Positions 1-11,164 are shown, numbered from the stretch's first letter. The stretch is 13,063 nucleotides of DNA from Lautropia sp. (GCA_013813615.1 JACCRJ010000175.1:1-13063), one strand, 5' to 3'. The notes: generated by a model not told the origin, from the sequence alone. A program made the numbers and translations.

Positions 1-100
1 CCGAAAGGCTGCGGGCGATTTCCGCGCCGATGCCGCGGCCGGCGCCAGTGACCAGCGCGTGGCGCCCCGCAAGCGGCAGGACCTGCGTTTCGGTTATCAA
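1..100 (-). CDS. Short-chain dehydrogenase/reductase, N-terminal fragment (runs off left edge)
   Basis: Only the first 33 or so codons are inside the window. They encode a Rossmann start with the TGxxxGIG dinucleotide-binding motif (seen as TGAGRGIG, about residues 18-25), diagnostic of the classical SDR family of NAD(P)H-dependent alcohol/ketone oxidoreductases. No ATG is available; the best start is a TTG whose last two bases overlap the TGA of the upstream monooxygenase (TTGA, 97-100), which implies translational coupling. The frame stays open upstream, so a start inside the previous gene is possible. By context it probably oxidises or reduces a ring-derived CoA thioester made by the neighbouring monooxygenase/reductase, since SDR genes occur in 2-aminobenzoyl-CoA clusters. 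That substrate is inference. The family is secure and the start is moderate. Confidence 0.8.
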   Translation of the reverse strand, partial: MITETQVLPLAGRHALVTGAGRGIGAEIARSLS

Positions 101-2493
101 ACGCCCACCGCCCGGTTCGCCTGCTCGAGCGGCGTCAACCCGGCGGCCTGGGCCGCCATCGTCTTTTCCCGTTCCAGATTGCGCTCCAGCTGGACCTTGG
201 CCGATGTGTACTGGCGCGGCCATTCCACGTCCAGGTAACCGATCTTGGCCGCCTCCATCAGCGTCCACGCCGGGTTCGCCAGGTGCGGACGAGCAACCGC
301 GCACAGGTCGGCGCGCCCGGCGGCGATGATGCTGTTGACGTGGTCGGCCTCGGAGATGGCCCCGACCGCGATGCTCGGGATCAGCGCCTCGTTGCGGATG
401 CGGTCGGCGAACGGCGTCTGGAACATCCGTCCGTAGACCGGCTTCTCGTCCTTGCTGACCTGGCCCGACGAGCAGTCGATCATGTCGGCGCCCGCGGCCT
501 TGAAGATCCGCGCGATCTCCACCGCGTCGTCGGGCGTGATGCCGCCTTCGACCCAGTCGTGCGCGGAAATGCGCACCGACATCGGCCGCGCCTGCGGCCA
601 CACCTTGCGGACCGCATCGAAAACCTCCAGCGGATAGCGCAGGCGGTTGCCAAGGCTGCCGCCGTACTCATCGGTTCGGCGGTTCGTCAGCGGCGAGATG
701 AAGCTCGACAGCAGGTATCCGTGGGCGCAGTGCAGCTCCAGCCAGTCGAAGCCGGCCTGCGCGGCCAAGCGGGTGCTGCGTACGAAGTCGTCCCGCACCC
801 GGTCCATGTCCGCCCGCGTCATTGCGCGCGACCACTGGCTTATACCAGGCAGGTATTGCTGCGGCGAGGCGGAGATCAGCGGCCAGTTGGGCGCGGCCGC
901 CGCGTCGGCGACGCCGTCGGCGGACGCCAGCGGCTGGTCGGTCCCTTCCCATGCAATCCGGGTCGAACCTTTGGCGCCGGAGTGGCCCAGCTGCAGTGCA
1001 ATCCTGGCGCTGCTGTTTGCGTGGACATAGTCCACGATGCGCTTCCAGCCGACGCCCTGTTCCGTGTTCCACAAGCCGGGGCAGCCGGGGGTGATGCGCG
1101 CATCCGGCGAGACGCAGGTCATCTCCGCGACCACCATCCCGGCGCCGCCCATCGCCCGCGCGCCCAGGTGCACCAGGTGGTACTCCGCCGGCATGCCGCC
1201 GGTGCAGGAATACTGCGCCATCGGCGAGACCACCACCCGGTTCTTCAGGGTCACTTCCCGCAGCGTGAACGGAGTGAACATCGGGGGGATCGGCTTCTGC
1301 TGGGGCGCACGCCGGATGCCGGCGCGCTCGGCCATCCAGTCTTCATAGCGTTCGACATACACCTTGTCGCGCAGGCGCAGGTTCTCGTGGCTGATGCGCT
1401 GGCTGCGGGTCAGCAGCGAGTAGGCGAACTGCTGCGGCGGCAGGTTGACGTAGCGCCTGACGTTCTCGAACCATTCGGTGGAGTTGCGTGCGGCGTTCTG
1501 GATTCGCAGCACCTCGACGCTGCGCGCCGCCTCATAGTCGGAGAGCGCAGCCTTCAGGTCGCCGGGATGCCGTGCGATGCTGCGGGTCAGCTCGATCGAA
1601 TCCTCCAGCGCCAGCTTGGTGCCGGAGCCGATGGAGAAGTGCGCGGTGTGCGCGGCGTCGCCCATCAGCACGATCGGGGTCCGGCCGGTCGGGCCGCCGT
1701 AGTGCACCCAGTTCTGGCAGACCACCCGGGGAAACTGGATCCACTGCGCGGAGCCGCGCAGGTGGGCGGTGTTGGAGATCAGCCGGTGTCCGTCCAGGTA
1801 CTTGCCGAAGAGCTGCTCGCAGCAGGCGATCGATTCCTCTTTCTCCATCCGGTCGAAGCCCGCCTTCAGCCACACCGCCTGCGGGACTTCGACGATGAAG
1901 GTGGACGTCTCCTCGTCGAAGCGGTAGGCGTGCGCCTGGAACCAGCCGTGCTCCGTCTCCTCGAAGGCGAAGGTGAAGGCATCGAAGAGCTTGTGGGTAC
2001 CGAGCCAGACGAACCGGCAGTCGCGCATGTCGATGTCGGGCCGGAAGGTCGCGGCGTACTTCGTGCGGATGCGGCTGTTGAGGCCGTCGCTGGCGATGAC
2101 CAGGTCGGCGTCGGCATAGTCCTCGTCGTTGCTGACATCGGTCTCGAAGACAAGCCGCACGCCGAGATCCTCGCAGCGCTGCTGAAGGATGTTCAGGAGG
2201 CGCTTGCGGCCGATCCCGCAGAAGCCGTGGCCACCGGAGACGATCCTGTGCCCGCGGATGTTGACCTCGATGTCGTCCCAGTGGTTGAACGCGTCGAGGA
2301 TCTGGCCGGCGGTGACGGGGTCGGCGGCCTGCAGGTTGCCCAGCGTCTGATCGGAGAACACCACGCCCCAGCCGAAGGTGTCGTAGGGCCGATTGCGCTC
2401 GACCACCGTGATATCGTGTTCCGGGTCGGCCCGCTTCATCAGCAGCGCGAAGTAGAGGCCGGCGGGGCCGCCGCCGAGGCAGACGATTTTCAT
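97..2493 (-). CDS. Two-domain FAD monooxygenase / old-yellow-enzyme reductase (2-aminobenzoyl-CoA monooxygenase/reductase or salicylyl-CoA 5-hydroxylase type)
   Basis: A 798-residue flavoprotein fusion. Residues 1-390 are a class A aromatic hydroxylase: FAD-binding GxGxxG at 7-12 (GGGPAG), a DG motif at 136-137 (ASDGLNS) and the ribityl-binding GD motif at 278-279 (LMGDAAH). From about residue 404 an old-yellow-enzyme FMN barrel follows ([20 protein letters not shown]), with QLGHSG at 501-506, the active-site pair H588/H591 in ELHCAHGYL, and the family motif [14 protein letters not shown] at 600-613. In Azoarcus evansii this architecture hydroxylates 2-aminobenzoyl-CoA at C5 and then reduces the ring; close relatives hydroxylate salicylyl-CoA to gentisyl-CoA. 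Sequence alone does not separate the two. The ATG at 2493 has GGAG five bases upstream. It is followed by an overlapping SDR gene and preceded by a promoter with a palindromic operator. Cytosolic; length fits the full fusion, with no damage seen. Confidence 0.9.
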   Translation of the reverse strand: MKIVCLGGGPAGLYFALLMKRADPEHDITVVERNRPYDTFGWGVVFSDQTLGNLQAADPVTAGQILDAFNHWDDIEVNIRGHRIVSGGHGFCGIGRKRLLNILQQRCEDLGVRLVFETDVSNDEDYADADLVIASDGLNSRIRTKYAATFRPDIDMRDCRFVWLGTHKLFDAFTFAFEETEHGWFQAHAYRFDEETSTFIVEVPQAVWLKAGFDRMEKEESIACCEQLFGKYLDGHRLISNTAHLRGSAQWIQFPRVVCQNWVHYGGPTGRTPIVLMGDAAHTAHFSIGSGTKLALEDSIELTRSIARHPGDLKAALSDYEAARSVEVLRIQNAARNSTEWFENVRRYVNLPPQQFAYSLLTRSQRISHENLRLRDKVYVERYEDWMAERAGIRRAPQQKPIPPMFTPFTLREVTLKNRVVVSPMAQYSCTGGMPAEYHLVHLGARAMGGAGMVVAEMTCVSPDARITPGCPGLWNTEQGVGWKRIVDYVHANSSARIALQLGHSGAKGSTRIAWEGTDQPLASADGVADAAAAPNWPLISASPQQYLPGISQWSRAMTRADMDRVRDDFVRSTRLAAQAGFDWLELHCAHGYLLSSFISPLTNRRTDEYGGSLGNRLRYPLEVFDAVRKVWPQARPMSVRISAHDWVEGGITPDDAVEIARIFKAAGADMIDCSSGQVSKDEKPVYGRMFQTPFADRIRNEALIPSIAVGAISEADHVNSIIAAGRADLCAVARPHLANPAWTLMEAAKIGYLDVEWPRQYTSAKVQLERNLEREKTMAAQAAGLTPLEQANRAVGV

Positions 2494-2507
2494 GCATGCT
2501 CCATCAG

Positions 2508-2543
2508 AGCAGGCAGTATAGCCGTTTAGTTGACACCTAAAGT
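2508..2543 (-). promoter_or_regulatory. Predicted promoter of the monooxygenase gene
   Basis: On the minus strand a -10 box TATACT (2515-2520, one mismatch to consensus) would place transcription start near 2508, about 15 bases before the ATG at 2493. No good -35 exists: the hexamers at 15-18 base spacing (TTTAGG, CTTTAG, ACTTTA, TACTTT) match poorly. The palindrome at 2525-2541 occupies the spacer and -35 area, so a bound protein would sit on the polymerase site. Confidence 0.5.
2525..2541. promoter_or_regulatory. 17-bp palindromic operator candidate
   Basis: The sequence TTTAGTTGACACCTAAA has perfect five-base outer arms (TTTAG and CTAAA), a matching TG/CA inner pair and one symmetric mismatch pair around a central A at 2533. 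It is AT-rich in a GC-rich setting. Size and symmetry resemble operators of MarR-type repressors, a family that commonly controls aromatic-acid and CoA-thioester catabolism, though other dimeric regulators would fit. It overlaps the -35/spacer of the minus-strand promoter, and lies about 45 bases upstream of the amidase start. Confidence 0.55.
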
Positions 2544-2569
2544 ATCTCGGGCGGACGGAGGACCGCCCC

Positions 2570-2586
2570 TGCTACACTTTTTCCGA
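2570..2586 (+). promoter_or_regulatory. Extended -10 promoter for the amidase, probably leaderless
   Basis: An extended -10 element, TG (2570-2571), one base, then TACACT (2573-2578), ends seven bases before the amidase ATG at 2586. Normal spacing puts transcription start at 2585-2586, on the start codon. Consistently, no Shine-Dalgarno lies at a useful distance; the only GGAGG (about 2557-2561) is some 25 bases away and would be upstream of the transcript. No -35 is seen at 17 bases, as expected for an extended -10 promoter. Confidence 0.4.
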
Positions 2587-3926
2587 TGAACCTACCCGAC
2601 CTTGCCAGCCTGCCCGCGGCAGAAGCCGCCCGCGCCATTGCCGCCGGAGAACTGCTCTCGGTGGACCTCGTCAACGCCTGCCTCGCGGCGATCGACGCGC
2701 GTGACGCCGATGTGCTGGCCTGGCAGGCGCTGGATCGGGAATACGCGCTCGAGCAGGCCCTCGAATGCGACGAGATCCGCCAGTCGGGCGCGATGGTGGG
2801 TCCCTTGCACGGGGTGCCGGTCGCGCTCAAGGACAACATCGACACCGCGGACCTGCCCACCGAAGACGGCACCGTCCTGCACGCCGGTCGCAGGCCCGCG
2901 GAGGACGCGACCCTGGTGGCTCGCCTGCGATCAGCGGGCGCGGTAATCCTCGGCAAGACGGTCACCACGGAATTCGCCTATTTCACTGCCGGCAAAACGC
3001 GGAATCCGCACAATCCGGCGCATACCCCCGGCGGCTCGTCCAGCGGATCTGCGGCTGCGGTCGGCGCCGGCATGGTGCCGCTGGCGGTCGGCACCCAGAC
3101 CAACGGCTCAGTCATCCGGCCGGCTTCGTTCTGCGGCGTGTTCGGATTCAAGCCCAGCTTCGGCGCCATCTCCAGGCACGGCGTACTGAGGACCTCCCGC
3201 AGCCTCGACCAGGTCGGCGTCTTCACCCGCTCGGTAGCGGACGCGGCGCTGATTGCCCGAAGCCTCGCTGGCCATGATCTGCAGGACCCGGATACCCGCA
3301 GGCTGTCGTGGCAGCAGCTGCCGGCGGTGGCGGCAGCCGCGCCGCCGCTGGACCCGGTGTTCGGCCTGTTGCGCTCGCCGCTGTGGGAAGGCGCAGCCGC
3401 CGACACCGAGGCCGGTTTCAAGGAACTGTCGGAAGAGCTGGGGCAGCGGTGCCTGCAACTGGACCTCGGCGAGACGGCGCTGGCGATCAACCGCACGCAA
3501 CAGACAATCATGCGCGCCGAGATGGCGTTCAGCCTCGGAGGCGAGTACCGGCGCGGCCGACAGAGCATGAGCGCCCGGCTGATCGACCTGATCGAGTCCG
3601 GGATGCAGGTGAGCGCGGTGGACTACCAGCAGGCGGTGGCGCTGGCCGCGCAGCTGCACGACGAAGTCGACGCGCTCTTCCACTCCTGTGACGCGCTGAT
3701 GCTGCCGGCGGCACCGGGCACCGCCCCCGCCGGGCTGGAGTCGACCGGCGACCCGGTGTTCTGCTCGATGGCGTCGCTGTTCGGAATGCCTGCCATCAGC
3801 CTGCCGCTGATGGTCGGCAACGACGGCCTGCCGATGGGGGTCCAGCTGGTGGGCCGGCGGCTCGACGACGGTCGCCTGCTGCGGACCGCCAACTGGCTGG
3901 TGGCACGCCTGGCGCAGACCGAGTAG
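2586..3926 (+). CDS. Amidase-signature family hydrolase
   Basis: A 446-residue cytosolic enzyme of the amidase signature family, which hydrolyses C-N amide bonds with a Ser-cisSer-Lys triad. By analogy with malonamidase E2 the triad is K82 (ALKDNID), S151 (first serine of GGSSSGS, 149-155) and nucleophile S175 (GTQTNGSVIRP). The glycine before NGS is replaced by N173, a variation tolerated in this family. The C-terminal MGVQLVGRRLDD segment is also typical, and length is normal. The ATG is fixed by the characteristic N-terminal helix (AAEAARAIAAGELLSVDLV); it lacks a Shine-Dalgarno. No GatB/C partners are nearby, so a GatA role is unlikely. It is divergent from the aromatic-CoA monooxygenase and shares its control region, so it may release an aromatic acid from an amide for that pathway. 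That substrate idea is inference only. Confidence 0.88.
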   Translation: MNLPDLASLPAAEAARAIAAGELLSVDLVNACLAAIDARDADVLAWQALDREYALEQALECDEIRQSGAMVGPLHGVPVALKDNIDTADLPTEDGTVLHAGRRPAEDATLVARLRSAGAVILGKTVTTEFAYFTAGKTRNPHNPAHTPGGSSSGSAAAVGAGMVPLAVGTQTNGSVIRPASFCGVFGFKPSFGAISRHGVLRTSRSLDQVGVFTRSVADAALIARSLAGHDLQDPDTRRLSWQQLPAVAAAAPPLDPVFGLLRSPLWEGAAADTEAGFKELSEELGQRCLQLDLGETALAINRTQQTIMRAEMAFSLGGEYRRGRQSMSARLIDLIESGMQVSAVDYQQAVALAAQLHDEVDALFHSCDALMLPAAPGTAPAGLESTGDPVFCSMASLFGMPAISLPLMVGNDGLPMGVQLVGRRLDDGRLLRTANWLVARLAQTE

Positions 3927-3943
3927 AGGAGAACGGGGAGCAC

Positions 3944-3956
3944 CGGGAATATCCCG
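3944..3956. terminator. Small hairpin after the amidase (possible part of a bidirectional terminator)
   Basis: CGGGA-ATA-TCCCG is a perfect 5-bp inverted repeat with a three-base loop, 17 bases after the amidase stop, in the convergent gap between two genes. It has no following T-tract, so intrinsic termination is uncertain. Confidence 0.3.
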
Positions 3957-3974
3957 ACGGGCGCCGAACAGCGA

Positions 3975-3997
3975 GGACCCGCCGCAGCGCCGGGTCC
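3975..3997. terminator. Hairpin in the convergent gap (possible bidirectional terminator)
   Basis: GGACCCG (3975-3981) and CGGGTCC (3991-3997) form a perfect 7-bp GC-rich stem with a nine-base loop. It lies between the ends of two convergent genes, where a terminator serving both strands is expected. There is no T-run on either side, so it may act with Rho or only as an mRNA 3'-end stabiliser. Confidence 0.4.
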
Positions 3998-4018
3998 GCC
4001 GCCTGCGGGAGTCCTTGC

Positions 4019-6288
4019 TCAGTCGGCGAAGCTCTTCGCAGGCGCCGTGTCGGCGACCGGCGCAAGGTCCAGTCCGAAGAACTCCCGGATCGGCACCGCC
4101 TTCCCGAAAAAGTCGCCCTGCAGGAAGGTGACGCCGAGTTCCGCCAGCCGGTCGCGAACGGCGGCGCTGTGCACGTGCTCGGCAACCGTGCGCAGCTTGA
4201 GGCGGTTGGCCACCCGGATGGTGGAGATGACGATCTCCTCGTCGATCGGGTTCGACATCAGGTTGCGGATGAACGAGCCGTCGATCTTGAGGTAGTCGAG
4301 CGGAAAGCGCTTGAGGTACTCGAAGGTGGCGAGGCCGGTGCCGAAATCGTCCAGCGCGATGCCGAACCCCTGCTGTTTCAGGTCGTCCACCAGCCGCGAT
4401 GCAGCGGCGGGGTTGCGGATGGCCTCGCTTTCGGTAATCTCGAAGACGATCTTGTCGGCGGGTATGCCGCAGCGGCCGCGGTGCTCGCGGATGTAGTCGG
4501 CGATGGCGCCGTCGCACATGGTGGCGCCGGCAAGGTTGATCGAGCACTTCCAGGTCGACTGCAGCGACGCCGGATTCTCCGCCAGCCATTCGAAAGCGCG
4601 GCGGATCACGGCCCGGTCCAGCGGGATCGACATCTGCGCCTGAATCGCCAGCGCCAGGAACTCCGGCGGCTGGATCAGGCCGCCGTCGCGGTCTCGCAGC
4701 CGCGTCAGCAGCTCGTAGGAGCGCATTGCCGGCGGTGCGTCCGGATCGATGACCGGCTGCGCGAACAGCTCGATCCGGTTGTCGCGGATCGCTTCGCGGA
4801 TGTGCTCGATCTTGCTCTGATGCGCCCGCCGGGCGTCAATCATCATCTGCGACAGCGGCTCGACAAAGAGTTGGGGGTCCCGCACGCTGGCCGCGATGGC
4901 AAGCGCATCGCTGAGCGAGAAGAGGCAGTCCTCGCTGCTGATCAGGGTGTGCCGGTCCAGCAGCAGTCCGCCGACGCAGCACTGCAGGCGCAGGCTGCCC
5001 AGTTCGGTCTGGAAGATCTGGCCGTTCAGCTGGGAATAAACCTCCCGCGCCACCGCCCTGACCTGCGCGACCGTGTCCGCGCCGATGACCATGGCGTAAC
5101 GGCCGGCGGACAGGCGGGCGGCAAAGTGCACCTGCTTCTGACGCATGAGCAACTGGGCGGTGGACTGCTCCAGCTGTATCGCGTCGATGGCGCCGCAGAG
5201 ATCGTTGATCGAATCGAAGTTGGTGACGTGCAGGCCGATCAACCCGTAGTTGACGCGCGACGGCGCCACCAGCCGGTCGCCGAGTTCCGCCAGCAGGCCG
5301 CGGTCGTTGAGCAGCCCCGTGCTCATGTCCTGGCGCGACTGGCGCGCCACCCGCTGGATCGCCAGCCGCCGGTCTGCGGCGATCGCCTGCAGCACCAGCG
5401 CCACCAGCACGGCGCAGAAGGCAATGGCCGAAACCTGGATCGCCATCGCGAAGTTGGACGCCTCCGGCGTGCCGACCTGGTAGGCCCAACAGGCCAGGAC
5501 GGGGAGGGCGCTGAGCAGCAGGGTCAGCGCATTGGCGCGCTCGCTCATACGAACCGCCGACCAGGCCAGGATCGGGAAATAGGCGAACAGCACCATGTAG
5601 CTGTACTGATGCTGGTCCCGGCTCGCCAGCCACAGGCTGGTGGCGGTGACCAGCAGCGTCATCAGCAGGCTGGACAGGTCGAAGATGTCCACCGACTGCT
5701 GGACGTTGTCCGCCTCCGGCACCGCATCGTCGATCCAGGCGAGCAGCGCCGGGGCGACCAGCATCATGCCGAGACCGTCGATCATCCAGACGCCGAGGAA
5801 GAGGTGCGCCGGGTGCAGACCGCCGCCAAGGTAGCCGCCGGCAACTTCACCGGCTGCAGCCGGAGCCCCATAGGCGACGGCGTAGACGGCGGTGAAGAAG
5901 GCTGCCGACAGAGTGGCGGAGCCCAGCAGGGCGATCGCGATGAAGCGCACGATCGCATCCAGGCGGTACTCCGGCGGCTTCCAGTCGGCCATGCGGCGCA
6001 GGAAGTGGATCGCGACCACCGGGCCGATCGTGCTGGCCGCGGCGACCGTCGCGGCGAACAGCAGGTCCCGGCTGACGAACAGCGCCCAGGCGAAGGCGCC
6101 TATGGAGGCCGGCAAGGCCCAGGTTCGCCCGTAGCGCCAGCCGAAGGCGAAGGCCACCCCCGATGCCGGCCAGATCAGCAGCTGGTTGCCTTGCCCAGCC
6201 GAGACAAGCTGCGCCAGCAGGCAGAACAACAACGCCAGTGCGGCGATGAGGATGGCTCTGGTCACCGCTGACATGGGGTGTCTGTGCA

Positions 6289-6289
<1 letters not shown>
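4019..6289 (-). CDS. MASE1 - degenerate GGDEF - EAL protein (predicted c-di-GMP phosphodiesterase)
   Basis: A 756-residue inner-membrane signalling protein. Residues 1-305 form about eight hydrophobic segments of MASE1 type (IWPASGVAFAFGWRYG near 39-54). Residues 320-475 are a GGDEF domain whose catalytic motif has decayed to SAGRY (394-398), so cyclase activity is unlikely. Residues 495-740 are an EAL domain with the key residues kept: E526 (YELLTR, ELL for EAL), N585, E620, D647-D648 (LDDFGTG), K668 (LKIDGSF), E704 and Q724 (LQGDFFG). This predicts hydrolysis of cyclic di-GMP to pGpG. The ATG overlaps the acnA TGA by one base (TGATG), so translation is probably coupled; M6 (6274) is an alternative start with no better ribosome site. 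The MASE1 ligand is unknown. The position at the end of a propionate operon suggests a link between carbon source and lifestyle, which is inference. Confidence 0.87.
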
Positions 6290-9006
<2,717 letters not shown>

Positions 9007-9067
9007 TTCTCTTCCCGGTTCCGGATCTGATCCTCGTTGCTTCGTCCCGCCCGCAGCTATTGCCCGA

Positions 9068-9085
9068 CGCCGCGTGGCTGCGGCG
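9068..9085 (-). other. Intergenic stem-loop before acnA
   Basis: CGCCGC (minus strand, 9085-9080) pairs perfectly with GCGGCG (9073-9068) around a six-base loop, just after the stop of the DUF3617-like gene and about 60 bases before the acnA start. There is no T-tract. It could be a processing or stability element that sets the acnA level relative to the upstream genes. At this GC content it could also be chance. Confidence 0.3.
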
Positions 9086-9090
9086 CCTGT

Positions 9091-9693
9091 TCAACGCTTC
9101 GGTGCCTGCTTCAGCGTGCCGTCGCCCATGTTCAGCACCCCCATGCCCGGCACGACCAGGTCTCCAGGTCGCTGTCCCGGTCCGCAAGGTCCCAGGTAGC
9201 GTGCAACCACCGATTCCCTGTCTTCACGCTTGTTGTTCGCGAGCGGCGGTGAATAAAACACCAGTGTATCGATTCGGTACTGCGTCTGGAAATCGCCGGA
9301 CGCGATCGACTGGCTGACGACGACACTGCGCGATTCCTTGCACACCGATTCCGCTACCCAGGAGATGCCGACCAGCTTGAAGGGACCGATGGTGCACGAC
9401 CCCTTCTCCCCTGCGACCCGATCGAGATGGTTCTCCTGCATGTCGGTGCGGTCGCCCACGCAATAGCTGGTGGGTGGCATCCCCAGGCTGTCGCCGGACG
9501 CATTGCGGATTTCCCACAGCCCCGGCTTGCGGCGGGGGTAGCCGAGCGAGTAGCCCTGGACCCGGCTGGGGTCGGGGATGATCGTGCTCTCCAGGTTCTG
9601 GGCCAACTTCAGCGGTTCGGCAATGGCGCTGGCAGCCGGCACAGCGACGGCGACGGCAGCGGCGATGGCGATGGCGGCCAGCCAGCGAGTCAT
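9091..9693 (-). CDS. Exported DUF3617-like protein
   Basis: A 200-residue protein with a clear Sec signal peptide (MTRW, hydrophobic Ala/Val run 5-19, likely cleavage after ASA at 21-23), hence periplasmic. The mature part carries KPGLWEI (56-62), the hallmark near the start of DUF3617 domains, and four cysteines (C78, C100, C118, C170) that could form two disulfides. It lacks a lipobox. DUF3617 proteins have no established function. The gene starts nine bases after the prpD stop and in the same frame, the two being separated by TAG plus three sense codons. AGGA abuts the ATG with no spacing, so initiation probably depends on ribosomes arriving from prpD. The signal-peptide coding stretch (9644-9677) is an imperfect GCGACG/GCGATG hexamer repeat. 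Why a periplasmic protein belongs in this operon is unknown. Confidence 0.82.
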   Translation of the reverse strand: MTRWLAAIAIAAAVAVAVPAASAIAEPLKLAQNLESTIIPDPSRVQGYSLGYPRRKPGLWEIRNASGDSLGMPPTSYCVGDRTDMQENHLDRVAGEKGSCTIGPFKLVGISWVAESVCKESRSVVVSQSIASGDFQTQYRIDTLVFYSPPLANNKREDRESVVARYLGPCGPGQRPGDLVVPGMGVLNMGDGTLKQAPKR

Positions 9694-9702
9694 TCCTGTT
9701 GC

Positions 9703-11154
9703 CTAGATGACGTAGAGGTTCACATATTCATGCACCGGCATCGCTTCCAGCGCGCGCTGGTCAAGCGACACCGCCGCAATCGCGTCCCGCTGCTTCTTCG
9801 GAAAGCGGCGGGCGAGGTTGGTGCGGAACTTGTCCTCCAGCAGGGGGATGCCGTCCTTGCGGCGGCGCCTGTGGCCGATGGGGTATTCGCAGACGACTTC
9901 CTTCAGCTTCTTGCCGTCGTTGAATTCCACCGTCAGCGCGTTGGCGATCGAGCGAAGCTTCGGGTCGTGGTAGTCGGCGGTAAAGTCCTTGTCCTCGACG
10001 CAGACGATCTTGTCGCGCAGCTTGTCGATCCGCGCGTCCGCTGCCACCGAATCCTCGTAGTCCTCGGCGGTGAGGCGGCCGGACAGGATCGGCACCGCGA
10101 CCATGTACTGGATGCAGTGGTCCCGATCCGCGGGATTGGCAAGCGGTCCCTTCTTGTCGATGATGCGGATGCAGGCTTCATGCGTTCGGATGGTGATCCG
10201 CCGGATGTCGTCCGCAGTCCTGCCCATCTTCTTCAGCTGCTGATGGATCTGCATCGCGCATTCCACTGCCGTCTGCGAGTGAAACTCGGCCGGGAAGGAG
10301 ATCTTGAACAGCACATTCTCCATCACGTAGCTGCCGTACGGGCGCTGGAACTTGAACTCGTTGCCCTTGAACAGGACGTCGTAGAAGCCCCAGGTCTTCG
10401 CCGTCAGCACCGACGGATAGCCCATTTCGCCGGTCCTGGCGATCAGCGCGAGACGCACCGCGCGGGAGGTGGCGTCCCCTGCGGCCCACGACTTGCGCGA
10501 GCCGGTGTTGGGTGTGTGCCGGTAAGTGCGAAGCGACTGGCCGTCCACCCAGGCGAGCGAGACGGCATTGATCATCTCGTCGCGGGTGAGGCCCAGCAGC
10601 TGCGCAACGACGGCGGTAGATGCGACCTTCACCAGCACGACGTGGTCCAGCCCGACGCGATTGAACGAGTTCTCCAGCGCGAGGCAGCCCTGGATCTCAT
10701 GCGCCTTGATCATCGCGGTGAGGACGTCGCGCATCAGCAGGGGCTTCCTGCCCGCTGCGATCGCATTACGGCTCAACCAGTCCGCGGTGGCCAGGATGCC
10801 ACCGAGGTTGTCCGAGGGGTGGCCCCATTCCGCCGCGAGCCAGGTGTCGTTGAAGTCCAGCCAGCGGATCATGGTGCCGAGGTTGAACGCGGCCAGGACG
10901 GGGTCGAGCTGGAACTGCGTGCCGGGCACCTTGGCGCCTTGGGGAACGATGGTGCCGGGAACGACCGGTCCCAGCAGTTTGGTGCAGGCCGGGTACTCCA
11001 GCGCTTCGAGGCCGCAGCCCAGCGTGTCGATCAGGCAGTTGCGGGCCGTCTCGTAGGCGAGCTTGCTGGAGACTTTGTACTTGTGGACATAGTCGACGAT
11101 ATCGACCAGCACCTGGTCCGGCGCCGGTCGGACGTTGGAAACGTGGCTGGACAT
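9703..11154 (-). CDS. prpD: 2-methylcitrate dehydratase PrpD
   Basis: A 483-residue MmgE/PrpD-family enzyme, the same length as Escherichia coli PrpD and recalled as very similar along its full length (for example [40 protein letters not shown] at 95-119, the end [11 protein letters not shown]). It dehydrates (2S,3S)-2-methylcitrate to 2-methyl-cis-aconitate in the cytosol, the second step of the 2-methylcitrate cycle. Probable active-site residues D100, D103 and H112 are in the WLDFNDTW...GHPS segment. The frame stays open 20 codons further upstream to an ATG at 11214, but 11154 is chosen because [10 protein letters not shown] aligns with the known N-terminus and GGGAG (11165-11169) lies ten bases upstream. 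It lies in an operon with prpC and acnA, with an exported protein gene on each side. Confidence 0.97.
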   Translation of the reverse strand: MSSHVSNVRPAPDQVLVDIVDYVHKYKVSSKLAYETARNCLIDTLGCGLEALEYPACTKLLGPVVPGTIVPQGAKVPGTQFQLDPVLAAFNLGTMIRWLDFNDTWLAAEWGHPSDNLGGILATADWLSRNAIAAGRKPLLMRDVLTAMIKAHEIQGCLALENSFNRVGLDHVVLVKVASTAVVAQLLGLTRDEMINAVSLAWVDGQSLRTYRHTPNTGSRKSWAAGDATSRAVRLALIARTGEMGYPSVLTAKTWGFYDVLFKGNEFKFQRPYGSYVMENVLFKISFPAEFHSQTAVECAMQIHQQLKKMGRTADDIRRITIRTHEACIRIIDKKGPLANPADRDHCIQYMVAVPILSGRLTAEDYEDSVAADARIDKLRDKIVCVEDKDFTADYHDPKLRSIANALTVEFNDGKKLKEVVCEYPIGHRRRRKDGIPLLEDKFRTNLARRFPKKQRDAIAAVSLDQRALEAMPVHEYVNLYVI

Positions 11155-11164
11155 GCGTGTGAAT

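Noticed and set aside
283..2529. Long open frame (about 748 codons) on the plus strand opposite the monooxygenase
   Set aside because: It is a mirror of the real gene caused by high GC third positions. Its product is low-complexity (Arg, Ala, Gly, Val, Asp, His) with no domain, while the minus-strand frame has clear FAD and OYE motifs.
2530..2535. TTGACA as a -35 box for the amidase
   Set aside because: The perfect hexamer is part of the palindrome, and no -10 lies 16-18 bases downstream (2553 onwards reads GACGGA); the TACACT box is 37 bases away.
9023..9033. GGATCTGATCC inverted repeat in the acnA leader
   Set aside because: Four-base arms around a three-base loop are too short to claim as an operator or an iron-responsive element.
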